A stretch of DNA of 47,882 nucleotides from UBA6016 sp964568395 (GTDB taxonomy: Bacteria > Campylobacterota > Campylobacteria > Campylobacterales > UBA6016): assembly GCA_964568395.1 (NCBI GenBank), contig CAZMPN010000015.1, positions 1-47,882 of the forward strand. The letters are read 5' to 3'. The first letter of the stretch is position 1, and each line of letters opens with the position of its first letter. This document shows, piece after piece, positions 23,446 to 31,698 of this stretch. A program made the translations under genes and the position numbers. A model generated the notes under the pieces. The model was not told the DNA's origin and ran no database searches. It worked only from the letters and a program-made list of their open reading frames with translations.

Positions 23446-25644
23446 ATGAATTTTGCTTTTTTAAAATCCGCGAATCTGCAAGGCGATAGCTGGGGCGCTC
23501 TCGCCGCGATGCTTGTGGCGCTTCCGTCGGCGATAGCGTTCGGGGTTACCATATATGCGCCGCTAGGGGGCGAATACATAGCCTATGGGGCTCTCGCCGG
23601 GATGCTCGGCGCTACTTTTTTGGGTCTTATAGCCCCTGTATTCGGCGGCACAAATAGACTCATTACGGCTCCTTGCGCCCCTGCGGCGGCGGTTTTGTCG
23701 GCATTCGTAATAGACTACATGTCAAAGGGCGGCAGCGCGAGTACGGCGGTCATCATGGTGGCGCTTCTCGGGCTTGCGACCGGGATTTTGCAAGTTGGAT
23801 TCGGAGCCTTAAGGCTTGGGCAGCTCATAAAATATATGCCCTACACGGTAGTCAGCGGCTACCTCAGCGGCGTCGGCCTTTATATCATAGCGAGCCAGAC
23901 CCCCAAGCTTCTTGGCACGCCGAAAGGAACGCACTTCTGGGAGTCGCTTGGAATGCTGGAAGCATGGAGGTGGCAAGGGATAACGGTCGGTGTCATAACT
24001 ACGCTCGTCATGGTATTTGCCGCAAGGGTAACGAGAGTGATACCGGCGGCGATACTCGCTCTAGTTTGCGGCGTGGCTTCATACTTCATTCTCGGCGTAT
24101 TCGACACGTCGCTTTTGAATATCCAAAACAACCCTCTCATAGTAGGGCCTCTGGGCGGCGGCGGCTTCTTTGAGGCGCTAAGTCAAAAAATAGAAGGAAT
24201 AAAAAATTTCGAAACATCGCAGCTTGCCATGCTGATAACTCCCGCGCTAACATTGGCGGCGCTGCTGTCGATCGATACCTTAAAGACTTGCGTAGTGCTC
24301 GACGCTATCACGAAGACCAGGCATGATTCGAACAAAGAGCTGATAGGACAGGGGCTCGGCAACATAGGATGCGCCCTTGGCGGCGGCGTTCCAGGAGCCG
24401 GACAGATGGGGGCGACCCTTGTAAACATATCTAGCGGCGGAGAGACGAAACTATCCGGATTTCTTGAGGGACTCTTTTCTCTGGCCGCCTTTTTGATGCT
24501 CGCAAGCCTAATCTCATGGGTACCCATCTCCGCACTGGCGGCAATACTTATAGTCATCGGCATCAGAATGATAGATACCCACAGCTTCTCGTTCCTAAAA
24601 TCCAAATCCACGATACTCGACTTCGTGGTAATAGCGGCCGTAGTGACAACGGCGCTTACCGTAAGCCTTATAGCGGCCTCAGGAGTCGGGATCATACTGG
24701 CGATACTTCTTTTTATCAGGGAAAACATAGACACCTCGATAGTCAGACGAAAAAGCTACGGCAACGAGAGCTTCTCAAAACAGATAAGAACCAGAGAGGA
24801 GATGGAAATCCTCGAAAAAAACGGCAAAGACGCCGTAATCTACGAACTGCAAGGCAGCCTCTTCTTCGGAACGGCAAATCAGCTGTTTACGATGCTGGAA
24901 AACGACCTCAAAACAAGGAAGTTCATCATACTCGATATGAAAAAGGTGCAAGGCATAGATATTACGGCGGCGCACGTATTGGAACAGATAAGGGATACGA
25001 TAGGGGAAAAAGGCGGCTATCTGATCTTTAGCCGTATACCTCTAAGTATCCCGAGCGGAAAGGACATGCATAGATACTTTGAAGAGGTGGGGCTAGGGGC
25101 GTCCAAAGAGTCGGCAAAAATATTCGACGATCTGGACGACGCGATAGAGTGGGTGGAGGATAGGCTTATAGAGGCGCAAACAACGATAGATAGGGAGGAG
25201 GAGCTGCTCTCTCTGCACGATTTCGAGCTGTTCAAGGCGAAAAAAGAGGAGACGATAACGGCGCTTGAAGCTCGCATGAGACAGGTTTCGTATAAGGCCG
25301 GAGAGAGGATATTTGCGGCCGGAGACACCGGGGACGAGCTGTTTCTTATCAGGCGGGGAAGCGTGCGCATTTCGCTCCCAATCGGCGAAACGCAAAGTTT
25401 TCATATCAGTTCGTTCGGACAAGGGATGTTTTTTGGCGAGATGGCGTTTTTGGATAAGGCGACCCGCTCCGCAGACGCTATCGCCGAGAGGGATACGGAT
25501 CTTTTCGTGCTTTCGCGCGCAGAGTTTGACGCTTTCTCGGAAGAGCACAAAAAAGTTTCGCTAAGGTTTTTGGAAGGTATCGCCAGCGTGCTTGCCAGCA
25601 GACTACGGTTTACGAATGCGGAACTGAGGGCGTGCGAGGCCTAG
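23446..25644 (+). CDS. SulP-family anion transporter fused to STAS and cyclic nucleotide-binding domains
   Basis: A 732-residue inner-membrane protein. Residues 1-430 form the SLC26/SulP transport domain (opening SWGALAAMLVALPSAIAFG, about 12-14 helices), a family moving sulfate, bicarbonate or dicarboxylates. Residues about 465-570 form a STAS domain (FIILDMKKVQGIDITAAH). Residues about 605-725 form a cNMP-binding domain whose phosphate cassette reads FGEMAFLDKATRSA, keeping the Glu and Arg that contact cyclic nucleotides, so ligand control of transport is plausible. The ribosome-binding site is weak. It converges on the hydrogenase genes, overlapping hoxW by four bases. Substrate is not determinable. 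Confidence 0.88.
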   Translation: MNFAFLKSANLQGDSWGALAAMLVALPSAIAFGVTIYAPLGGEYIAYGALAGMLGATFLGLIAPVFGGTNRLITAPCAPAAAVLSAFVIDYMSKGGSASTAVIMVALLGLATGILQVGFGALRLGQLIKYMPYTVVSGYLSGVGLYIIASQTPKLLGTPKGTHFWESLGMLEAWRWQGITVGVITTLVMVFAARVTRVIPAAILALVCGVASYFILGVFDTSLLNIQNNPLIVGPLGGGGFFEALSQKIEGIKNFETSQLAMLITPALTLAALLSIDTLKTCVVLDAITKTRHDSNKELIGQGLGNIGCALGGGVPGAGQMGATLVNISSGGETKLSGFLEGLFSLAAFLMLASLISWVPISALAAILIVIGIRMIDTHSFSFLKSKSTILDFVVIAAVVTTALTVSLIAASGVGIILAILLFIRENIDTSIVRRKSYGNESFSKQIRTREEMEILEKNGKDAVIYELQGSLFFGTANQLFTMLENDLKTRKFIILDMKKVQGIDITAAHVLEQIRDTIGEKGGYLIFSRIPLSIPSGKDMHRYFEEVGLGASKESAKIFDDLDDAIEWVEDRLIEAQTTIDREEELLSLHDFELFKAKKEETITALEARMRQVSYKAGERIFAAGDTGDELFLIRRGSVRISLPIGETQSFHISSFGQGMFFGEMAFLDKATRSADAIAERDTDLFVLSRAEFDAFSEEHKKVSLRFLEGIASVLASRLRFTNAELRACEA

Positions 25645-26045
25645 ACGGTAACTATTTTGGTTATCGCCGTATCGACTTTGCTCCGGAAATCGTCGTCAAC
25701 ACAACCTACCTCAAAACTCTCAAAATATCCGGAGCACATATACGCTTTTGGGGTTTTGTCGTATAGCGCCTCCAGTAGTCTTAAAAAAGTCTCGGCGCCA
25801 AGATGGTGAAAGTCGGCTGTATCCTCATCTGACGGGTATATTTCACGTAGCCCCACTATGCCATTTCCGTGTGCGGCGTCCACGAAAACAATCTTTTCGT
25901 ACCCTTTTGCCTTTTCGGCCAGTTCCGGCAAAAGCTGATGTACAAAAACCTTATCAACCGCATCCGGCAACCCTTCATACACCGCTCGTCCGAAAGCATC
26001 GTTGCCGATAAGGTCGTTTCCGTAGCAGATGATTAGCGTCGTCAA
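25641..26045 (-). CDS. hoxW: [NiFe] hydrogenase maturation endopeptidase HoxW
   Basis: A 134-residue protease that removes the C-terminal tail of the hydrogenase large subunit after nickel insertion. The N-terminal YGNDLIGNDAFG has the family GND motif with a nickel-sensing Asp; further acidic and His residues are at FVDAAHGNG and HHLGAETF. It starts at TTG 26045, overlapping the hoxH stop (TTGA), which ties its synthesis to its substrate. The family start pattern makes this TTG credible. Its 3' end overlaps the converging SulP gene by four bases. Confidence 0.88.
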   Translation of the reverse strand: MTTLIICYGNDLIGNDAFGRAVYEGLPDAVDKVFVHQLLPELAEKAKGYEKIVFVDAAHGNGIVGLREIYPSDEDTADFHHLGAETFLRLLEALYDKTPKAYMCSGYFESFEVGCVDDDFRSKVDTAITKIVTV

Positions 26046-27451
26046 ATAAACTTTTTGTCCACTATCTCGCCGCCTCGCCTGAAGGCGACTTCAAAGCCCA
26101 TCCTACCTTGCGCATGCGTGGCGCATGAAAGGCACGGGTCAAAACATCTGATGACCGCTTCTACGCGGTTGAGCGCTCCTTGTCCGAAGTCTCCCCTTAC
26201 GAACTCCTTTGCCGCTTGCGTGATACCGGCGTTCATCGCAAGGTTGTTGTGCCCCGTGGCTATTATTAGATTTGCGAACGTGATAAGCCCGTTTTTGTCG
26301 GTCTTGTAGTGATGCAAAAGCGTACCGCGCGGAGCCTCGCTCATACCCACCGCTTCAAATTCGTTTAGTTTTGCCACCGCCCTTACATGGTCGGATAAGA
26401 TATCCGGCTCATTCAGCAGCTCCTCTATTTTCTCTATGCAATAGAGCACCTCGATAAGCCTTGCATAGTGATAGAAAAAGCTTGCGTTTTGCGTAGGAGC
26501 GTAGCTTTTGAATATCGCCAGCTCCTTATCGGCCAGAGGCGTACCGCATCTTTTTGCTATGTTGAGCCTTGCCAGCGGCCCTACCCTATAGACCCCTTTT
26601 TCTGGGCCGTAAGGCAGGTAGTAGGGAGATTTCATAAAGCTGAAATCCTCCACCATTTCGCCAATATAGCTTTGATAATCGGCAGGCTCTAGATTTTCGG
26701 CTACCGTATCGCCTTTCGAGTCGATAAACTTTATCTTGCCGTCATAGTGGTCAAGCTCGCCGTCGCGGCCTACCATGGACATGAAAAGGGTCTCTATGTT
26801 TGCAAGCGCGGCTATCTCCTTTGGAAAGGAGGATATTTTGGATTTAAAGAGCTCTATCGCCGCAATCGCATCGGATTTTTTCTCGTCTATCTTGGATAAT
26901 ATCTCTTCTCTGGCATCGGAAGACAAAGGGGCGTTCACGCCTCCAGGGACTATCCATGCCGGATGTATCCTCTTCTTTCCTAAAAGCTCTATGATATGCT
27001 GTCCAAACGCCCGTAGCCCTACGCCCATCTTTGCGATCTGGGGTTCTTTGCTCATCAGGTAGAAGATGTTGCGCTCTTTCGGGTCGGCGTCAAAACCTAG
27101 CAAAATGTCAGGGCTTGAGAGGTGAAAGAAGTTTAGGGCGTGCGACTGCATTATCTGCGCCAAGTTCATTATGCGCCTGAGGTTCGCCCCAGTTTTTGGC
27201 ACCTTGACGGACAAGAGCCCGTCTCCGGCTTTCGCACCGCTTACAAGATGGCTTACCGGACATATGCCGCAAGTTCTCGCCATAAGGGAGGGCATCTCGC
27301 TAAATGGCCTGCCGTGCGAGAACTTCTCAAATCCGCGAAACTGGGTTACGTGAATTTTTGCATCCACCGCATTTCCGGCGTCATCCAAATCTATAGTGAT
27401 TTTGGCGTGCCCCTCTATTCTTGTTACGGGATCTATCGTTATTGTTTTCAT
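26042..27451 (-). CDS. hoxH: NAD-linked [NiFe] hydrogenase large subunit HoxH
   Basis: A 469-residue catalytic subunit binding the NiFe(CN)2CO centre. The N-terminal cysteine pair is in RTCGICPVSH and the C-terminal pair in DPCLSCATH. Cleavage after that His would release a 23-residue tail starting AQGRMG. The opening ITIDPVTRIEGHAKI is the standard large-subunit L0 motif. I choose ATG 27451 because GAGGATAAG lies just upstream and the product then starts MKTITIDPVTR; an upstream in-frame start adds 13 unrelated residues. hoxW follows with a four-base overlap; a 79-base spacer rich in inverted repeats separates it from hoxY. Confidence 0.94.
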   Translation of the reverse strand: MKTITIDPVTRIEGHAKITIDLDDAGNAVDAKIHVTQFRGFEKFSHGRPFSEMPSLMARTCGICPVSHLVSGAKAGDGLLSVKVPKTGANLRRIMNLAQIMQSHALNFFHLSSPDILLGFDADPKERNIFYLMSKEPQIAKMGVGLRAFGQHIIELLGKKRIHPAWIVPGGVNAPLSSDAREEILSKIDEKKSDAIAAIELFKSKISSFPKEIAALANIETLFMSMVGRDGELDHYDGKIKFIDSKGDTVAENLEPADYQSYIGEMVEDFSFMKSPYYLPYGPEKGVYRVGPLARLNIAKRCGTPLADKELAIFKSYAPTQNASFFYHYARLIEVLYCIEKIEELLNEPDILSDHVRAVAKLNEFEAVGMSEAPRGTLLHHYKTDKNGLITFANLIIATGHNNLAMNAGITQAAKEFVRGDFGQGALNRVEAVIRCFDPCLSCATHAQGRMGFEVAFRRGGEIVDKKFI

Positions 27452-27471
27452 CTTATCCTCATCAATTCTCA

Positions 27472-27528
27472 AATTTTGAGCGAAGCCCAAAATTAGGTCT
27501 TCAGCAGACAGCTCTCGCGACTAGTCGC
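27472..27528. repeat. inverted repeats in the hoxY-hoxH spacer
   Basis: Two structures occupy the spacer. A perfect 12-base palindrome GCGACTAGTCGC lies at 27517-27528, just after the hoxY stop. A stem with AATTTTG (27472-27478) pairing to CAAAATT (27488-27494), extended by an inner GC/GC pair around GAA, lies just upstream of the hoxH ribosome-binding site. Neither is followed by a T tract, so they look like mRNA processing or stability structures rather than terminators. Confidence 0.45.
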
Positions 27529-27530
27529 TC

Positions 27531-28064
27531 TTATTTCCCAAAGCGAGTTAGATTCGTAATATCCGGCTCCCTGCCGTCCAGCAGAGCAAACAGCAACTCC
27601 TCTATAGCCTTTGCCGGGGGCGGGCATCCAGGCAGAAAGTAGTCTATATGGACGACTTCGTTTAGCGGAACCACTTTTTCAAGCTGGACCGGCAGTACGG
27701 CCGCAGGGAAGCTATCCGATTTGATGGTGGCGTTTTCCGCATAAGCCGTCTCGAAAGCCTCCTCCAACCCGCAGATATTCCTCATCGCCGTCACATTTCC
27801 GGTAACCGCGCAATCACCGAAAGCCACTATCTTTTTGGCTTTTCTTCTGATTTTTTTTAGCTTCTCCTCATCCTCTTCGCTGCTCACGGCGCCCTCGATA
27901 AGCACCAGGTCAACCCCATCCGGAAACTCTTTGGCGTCAACGTAAGGCGAGCAGACGACCTCGACTCTTTCATTTAGCTCCAGCAGCTTTTCGTCCATAT
28001 CAAGAAAGCTCATATGACATCCGGAGCATCCGTCCAGCCAAACCGTCGCGAATTTAAGCTTCAT
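27531..28064 (-). CDS. hoxY: NAD-linked [NiFe] hydrogenase small subunit HoxY
   Basis: A 177-residue electron-transfer subunit that holds the proximal [4Fe-4S] cluster next to the NiFe site. Cysteines are in WLDGCSGCHMSFLD near the N-terminus, GDCAVTGN near residue 79 and FLPGCPPP near residue 148. There is no twin-arginine signal, which agrees with a cytoplasmic group 3 enzyme. The start overlaps hoxU by 11 bases. Confidence 0.93.
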   Translation of the reverse strand: MKLKFATVWLDGCSGCHMSFLDMDEKLLELNERVEVVCSPYVDAKEFPDGVDLVLIEGAVSSEEDEEKLKKIRRKAKKIVAFGDCAVTGNVTAMRNICGLEEAFETAYAENATIKSDSFPAAVLPVQLEKVVPLNEVVHIDYFLPGCPPPAKAIEELLFALLDGREPDITNLTRFGK

Positions 28065-28770
28065 CTCTCGCCCCCCTGACTCTTAGAAGATTTAGCAGAA
28101 GGTCTCTGTTTTTATGTTCCTCTCCGGCGCTTCTGCCTTTGTGCGTCAGCGTTCCGGTAGGGCAAACCGCTACGCATTTGCCGCACGAGGTGCAACTATC
28201 CACCTCTCCCCACGGCTGGTTAAAGCCCGTTATGACCCTGGCGTTCACTCCCCTATTCTTTAGATCCCATACGTGCGCCCCCTCTATCTCGTCGCACACT
28301 CGTATACATCTGGCACATAGAATGCATCTATTGTGATCTAGCATGAACTCCTCATGCGAAGCGTCCACATCCACTCTCGGATATAGATAATCCACCTCCG
28401 AGTGCTCCATCCCGAGAGTCACAGCCATGCTTTGAAGCTCACAATCCCCGTTTGTAACGCACACCGAGCAGGTATGGTTTCGCTCCGAGAACATCATGCT
28501 AAGAATTGTTTTTCGGTACTCTTTTAGCTTATCGGACTCGGTAGATATCTCCATCCCTTCTTCTATATAGGAGGTACATGCCGGCAGCAGCTTGCCCATA
28601 CCCTTCACCTCAACAAGACAAAGCCTGCACGCCCCGTAACTGCTAAGCCCCTCCAGATAGCAAAGGGTAGGAATGAAAATATTGTTCTCCCTCGCTACGT
28701 CAAGTATCGTCTCATCAGACCTTCCGCTTACGTCTACGCCGTTTATTTTAAGAGTTCTTATTTCGCTCAT
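28054..28770 (-). CDS. hoxU: NAD-linked hydrogenase diaphorase subunit HoxU
   Basis: A 238-residue iron-sulfur protein homologous to the N-terminal part of NuoG. An N-terminal plant-type [2Fe-2S] domain (TLCYLEG, GACRLCLVEV, LPACTSY) is followed by the His/Cys-ligated cluster motif HTCSVCVTNGDCELQ and two ferredoxin-like [4Fe-4S] motifs (CILCARCIRVC and CTSCGKCVAVCPTG). It wires the diaphorase to the hydrogenase. Four bases separate it from hoxF, with AGGTAGGA as ribosome-binding site, and it overlaps hoxY. Confidence 0.93.
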   Translation of the reverse strand: MSEIRTLKINGVDVSGRSDETILDVARENNIFIPTLCYLEGLSSYGACRLCLVEVKGMGKLLPACTSYIEEGMEISTESDKLKEYRKTILSMMFSERNHTCSVCVTNGDCELQSMAVTLGMEHSEVDYLYPRVDVDASHEEFMLDHNRCILCARCIRVCDEIEGAHVWDLKNRGVNARVITGFNQPWGEVDSCTSCGKCVAVCPTGTLTHKGRSAGEEHKNRDLLLNLLRVRGARDEA

Positions 28771-28774
28771 TTTC

Positions 28775-30385
28775 CTACCTCTCGCAAGCTTCGAAGGCCA
28801 TATACTCCGACCTAAAGAATTTGAGCGTACTTAGTATTGGATTTGGGGCGGACTGTCCGAGTCCGCAAAGGCTCGTATTCTTGACCGTATGACACAGTTT
28901 TTCGAGCCTATCCATATCACATCCGTCTGCCTTGCCTTCCACTATTTTGCCGAGCAGGTTATACATCTGGACCGTTCCGACGCGGCACGGCACGCATTTG
29001 CCGCACGACTCCGTCATGCAAAACTCCATAAAAAAGCGCGCCACGTCTACCATATTTGAGCTCTCATCCATCACTATCATGCCGCCCGAACCCATCATCG
29101 AGCCGATAGAGATAAGGGAGTCATAATCGACAGGGAGGTCCAGATGCTCGGACGGTATACATCCCCCTGACGGGCCGCCGGTCTGCACCGCCTTGAACGC
29201 TTTGCCGCTCGCACATCCGCCGCCTATATCAAAGACTATCTCTCTGAGGCTCATGCCCATCGGCACCTCGACTATACCGGCATTCGCGATATTCCCCGTT
29301 AACGCGAACACCTTCGTTCCTTTGCTTTTTTCGGTGCCTATCGTGTTTATATAGGATGCGCCGTGCCTTATAATAGGAGCTATATTCGCAAAGGTCTCGA
29401 CGTTGTTAATTAACGTCGGCTTCCCAAACAATCCTTTCATAGCCGGAAAAGGAGGCCTAGGACGCGGCATACCTCGCCTTCCCTCTATGGAAGCTAGCAG
29501 CGCGGTCTCCTCTCCGCAAACAAAAGCCCCCGCGCCAAGCCTCACCTCTACATGGAAGCTAAAATTCGTCCCCGCTATGTTTTTACCCAGAAGGCCGCAT
29601 TTTTCGGCGTCCTTGATCGCTTTTTTGAGCATCTTGACGGCTAGCGGATACTCCGCCCTTACATATACATACCCCGTGTCCGCGCCTATAGCGTATCCGG
29701 CGATAGCCATACCCTCAAGTATCCTATGCGGATCGGCTTCCATCACGCTTCTGTCCATAAAGGCGCCCGGATCCCCCTCGTCGCCGTTACATACGACATA
29801 TTTTTGTCCGCCGCCGTCCGATTTCGCTACGGTCTGCCATTTTAACCCCGTAGGGTAGCCGCCGCCGCCGCGTCCTCTCAGGCCGCTGTTTCGCACCTCG
29901 TCTACTACCGCGGACGGATTCATCTGGGTTATCGCCTTAAACAGAGCCAAATATCCGTCCCTGGCTATATACTCCTCAATATTCTCGGGGTCTATGACGC
30001 CTGAGTTCTCCAAAACGATCTTTTTTTGTTTTACGAAGAAACTGGAGTTTGCATCCGCCAGACGCGATGCATAGCTCTCTTTCTTGGCTATCGAACTTAC
30101 AAAGGCCGCGGCTTCGTCGACCTCAAGCCCTTCATACAGCTCTCCTTTTTTATCCAGCGTCACCAGCGGACCTTTGCTGCAAAGCCCCTTGCAGCCGACG
30201 CCTTTTGCCTTGCATCTCTCGACTCCGCATCTCTTTATCTCTTCTTTTATGCCCTCAAGCAGCTTATCGCTTCCGACCGCAATGCACGCGGTCCCGGTGC
30301 ATACCGATATCACCTCTTCGTACGAAGCGTCCTCGGACTCTACTTTTGCTTTTATCTCTTCTAGTTCTTCGATGTGCGTTATCAT
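28775..30385 (-). CDS. hoxF: NAD-linked hydrogenase diaphorase subunit HoxF
   Basis: A 536-residue NAD(H)- and FMN-binding subunit homologous to NuoF with a NuoE-like extension. Residues 1-100 carry a thioredoxin-like [2Fe-2S] domain (CTGTAC and GCKGLC). The NAD/FMN core shows GRGGGGYPTGLKW near residue 172 and GAGAFVCGEETAL near residue 284. The C-terminal [4Fe-4S] motif is ESCGKCVPCR with a further Cys near residue 512. It exchanges electrons with NAD(P)H. ATG overlaps the hoxE stop (ATGA). Confidence 0.94.
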   Translation of the reverse strand: MITHIEELEEIKAKVESEDASYEEVISVCTGTACIAVGSDKLLEGIKEEIKRCGVERCKAKGVGCKGLCSKGPLVTLDKKGELYEGLEVDEAAAFVSSIAKKESYASRLADANSSFFVKQKKIVLENSGVIDPENIEEYIARDGYLALFKAITQMNPSAVVDEVRNSGLRGRGGGGYPTGLKWQTVAKSDGGGQKYVVCNGDEGDPGAFMDRSVMEADPHRILEGMAIAGYAIGADTGYVYVRAEYPLAVKMLKKAIKDAEKCGLLGKNIAGTNFSFHVEVRLGAGAFVCGEETALLASIEGRRGMPRPRPPFPAMKGLFGKPTLINNVETFANIAPIIRHGASYINTIGTEKSKGTKVFALTGNIANAGIVEVPMGMSLREIVFDIGGGCASGKAFKAVQTGGPSGGCIPSEHLDLPVDYDSLISIGSMMGSGGMIVMDESSNMVDVARFFMEFCMTESCGKCVPCRVGTVQMYNLLGKIVEGKADGCDMDRLEKLCHTVKNTSLCGLGQSAPNPILSTLKFFRSEYMAFEACER

Positions 30386-30870
30386 CTCAGCATACCTTCT
30401 ATCTTGCTAATCGTCTTCTCTTCATCCATAGACCCTTGCACTTCACCGTCAAATACGGCGGCGGGTGCGATACCGCAGCATCCTATGCATCTGGCCGTCA
30501 GAAGAGAGAGTTTACCGTCTTTTGTCGTATCTCCGGCTTTTATCTTGTATCTTTTGCATACGCCGTCCACCATCTTTCCGGCGCCCTTAATATAGCAGGC
30601 GGTCCCAGTACATATAACGCAGGTATGCTCGCCGGCGGGCTTTAGCGTAAAATAGTGGTAGAAAGTAGCCACTCCGTAGACTTTTGATAGCGGCAACCGT
30701 AGAGATGCGGCCACGAATTTCATCGGCTCATCGTCCAAAAAGCCGAAAGCCTCTTGTGCGGCATGCAGCGATTCTATCAGCGAGGATTTGGCGTAACCTA
30801 GTTTTTTCATAGCCCTGTCCAGGGCCTTATATCGAGGGTCGTTCGGTACTTCGGGTTTTGCAAACATCAT
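30382..30870 (-). CDS. hoxE: NAD-linked hydrogenase subunit HoxE
   Basis: A 162-residue thioredoxin-like [2Fe-2S] protein homologous to NuoE. Cluster ligands are in VICTGTACYIKG and ARCIGCCGIAP. Presence of HoxE together with HoxFUYH is characteristic of the pentameric bidirectional Hox enzymes (group 3d). First gene of the operon; two adjacent ATG codons begin it, and GAGG lies about ten bases upstream. The 81-base region before it contains a weak -10 (TATAGT) and a direct repeat. Confidence 0.92.
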   Translation of the reverse strand: MMFAKPEVPNDPRYKALDRAMKKLGYAKSSLIESLHAAQEAFGFLDDEPMKFVAASLRLPLSKVYGVATFYHYFTLKPAGEHTCVICTGTACYIKGAGKMVDGVCKRYKIKAGDTTKDGKLSLLTARCIGCCGIAPAAVFDGEVQGSMDEEKTISKIEGMLR

Positions 30871-30887
30871 TTTTGCAGCCTCAGATT

Positions 30888-30956
30888 GGTTTAGGGGTCT
30901 AGATTTATTTTACTACTAGAAACTATAAATAAACTTTTTTACGGTTTGGGGTCAGA
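30888..30956. repeat. direct repeat flanking the hox promoter region
   Basis: GGTTTAGGGGTCTAGA (30888-30903) is nearly repeated as GGTTTGGGGTCAGA (30943-30956), 55 bases apart, on either side of an AT-rich stretch holding the likely hox -10. The second copy overlaps the yaaA stop codon. The arrangement resembles a pair of regulator sites around a promoter, but only two copies exist here. Confidence 0.4.
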
Positions 30957-31698
30957 AGGAAGCGGTCTCGAAGACAGGTTCTATACGGTTATTTTTCTCA
31001 AAAACCTCGATAAGCCTTAGGTTCTTAAATTCTATATTCAAAACATCGGAAAGCGACTGGGCGCCGCTTGCGGCAATCTCCCTCAAGAAGAGTCCGCGGT
31101 GCTCCTTCGCGTTATGGCTGACCACCTTTCCGCCTTTTAGGAATTTTGGCTTTATGTTTTTTGATTTGGGCTCATAAAACTTCTCGTAATACCCAGCCCT
31201 AAGATCGAGCAGCTCGGCATCCGCAAACATTTCGTCCAAAACCTGCGTAAACTCTTTTTTGTAGTGTTTTGCCGCATCTATTCCGGCTATTTTCGCGCCT
31301 TGCTTTAGCTTGTAGTTGGGTATCTCGTCTGATCCCAAAATAGGTCCGAAGAGATTTGAAAATATGACTACCTTTTCAAAAAGATATGTTTTTGCCTCTT
31401 GCGGCAAGGAGTAAAAATCGAGAGCCTTATACGCTACGCCGCTATATCTTAAAAGCGCCTTCTCGGTAGAGAGCCAGAATACGCTTTCCCTTAGTTCGCT
31501 TTGCTTATCGAGCGTTTTTAGCTCAAAAAACTCCAGCACAGATTTTTCGTCAAGCGAATTTTTATGCTCTTCGAATTTTTTTAAGAGCGAGACTCTTTTT
31601 TCGTAAAGGGATGGAAAAATGAAGGATTTTGAATCGATTGGGGATAGGCTTCCACCCTCCTCTTTTGCCTCCGACGGAGAAAAGAGGGTGTAAAGCAT
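30952..31698 (-). CDS. yaaA: YaaA/UPF0246-family peroxide stress protein
   Basis: A 248-residue cytoplasmic protein of the YaaA family. The N-terminal TLFSPSEAKEEGG and the C-terminal LDLRAGYYEKFY segments are diagnostic. In E. coli YaaA lowers free iron and DNA damage during hydrogen peroxide stress and binds DNA. I choose ATG 31698, which overlaps the carA stop by one base (TGATG) with GGAG upstream; a TTG one codon earlier is less likely. The following hox operon is separated by 81 bases. Confidence 0.85.
   Translation of the reverse strand: MLYTLFSPSEAKEEGGSLSPIDSKSFIFPSLYEKRVSLLKKFEEHKNSLDEKSVLEFFELKTLDKQSELRESVFWLSTEKALLRYSGVAYKALDFYSLPQEAKTYLFEKVVIFSNLFGPILGSDEIPNYKLKQGAKIAGIDAAKHYKKEFTQVLDEMFADAELLDLRAGYYEKFYEPKSKNIKPKFLKGGKVVSHNAKEHRGLFLREIAASGAQSLSDVLNIEFKNLRLIEVFEKNNRIEPVFETASF

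Noticed and set aside
30049..30645. A 198-codon rightward open frame across hoxF and hoxE
   Set aside because: It spans the junction of two conserved subunits and has low-complexity Leu/Ser/Pro/Arg composition.
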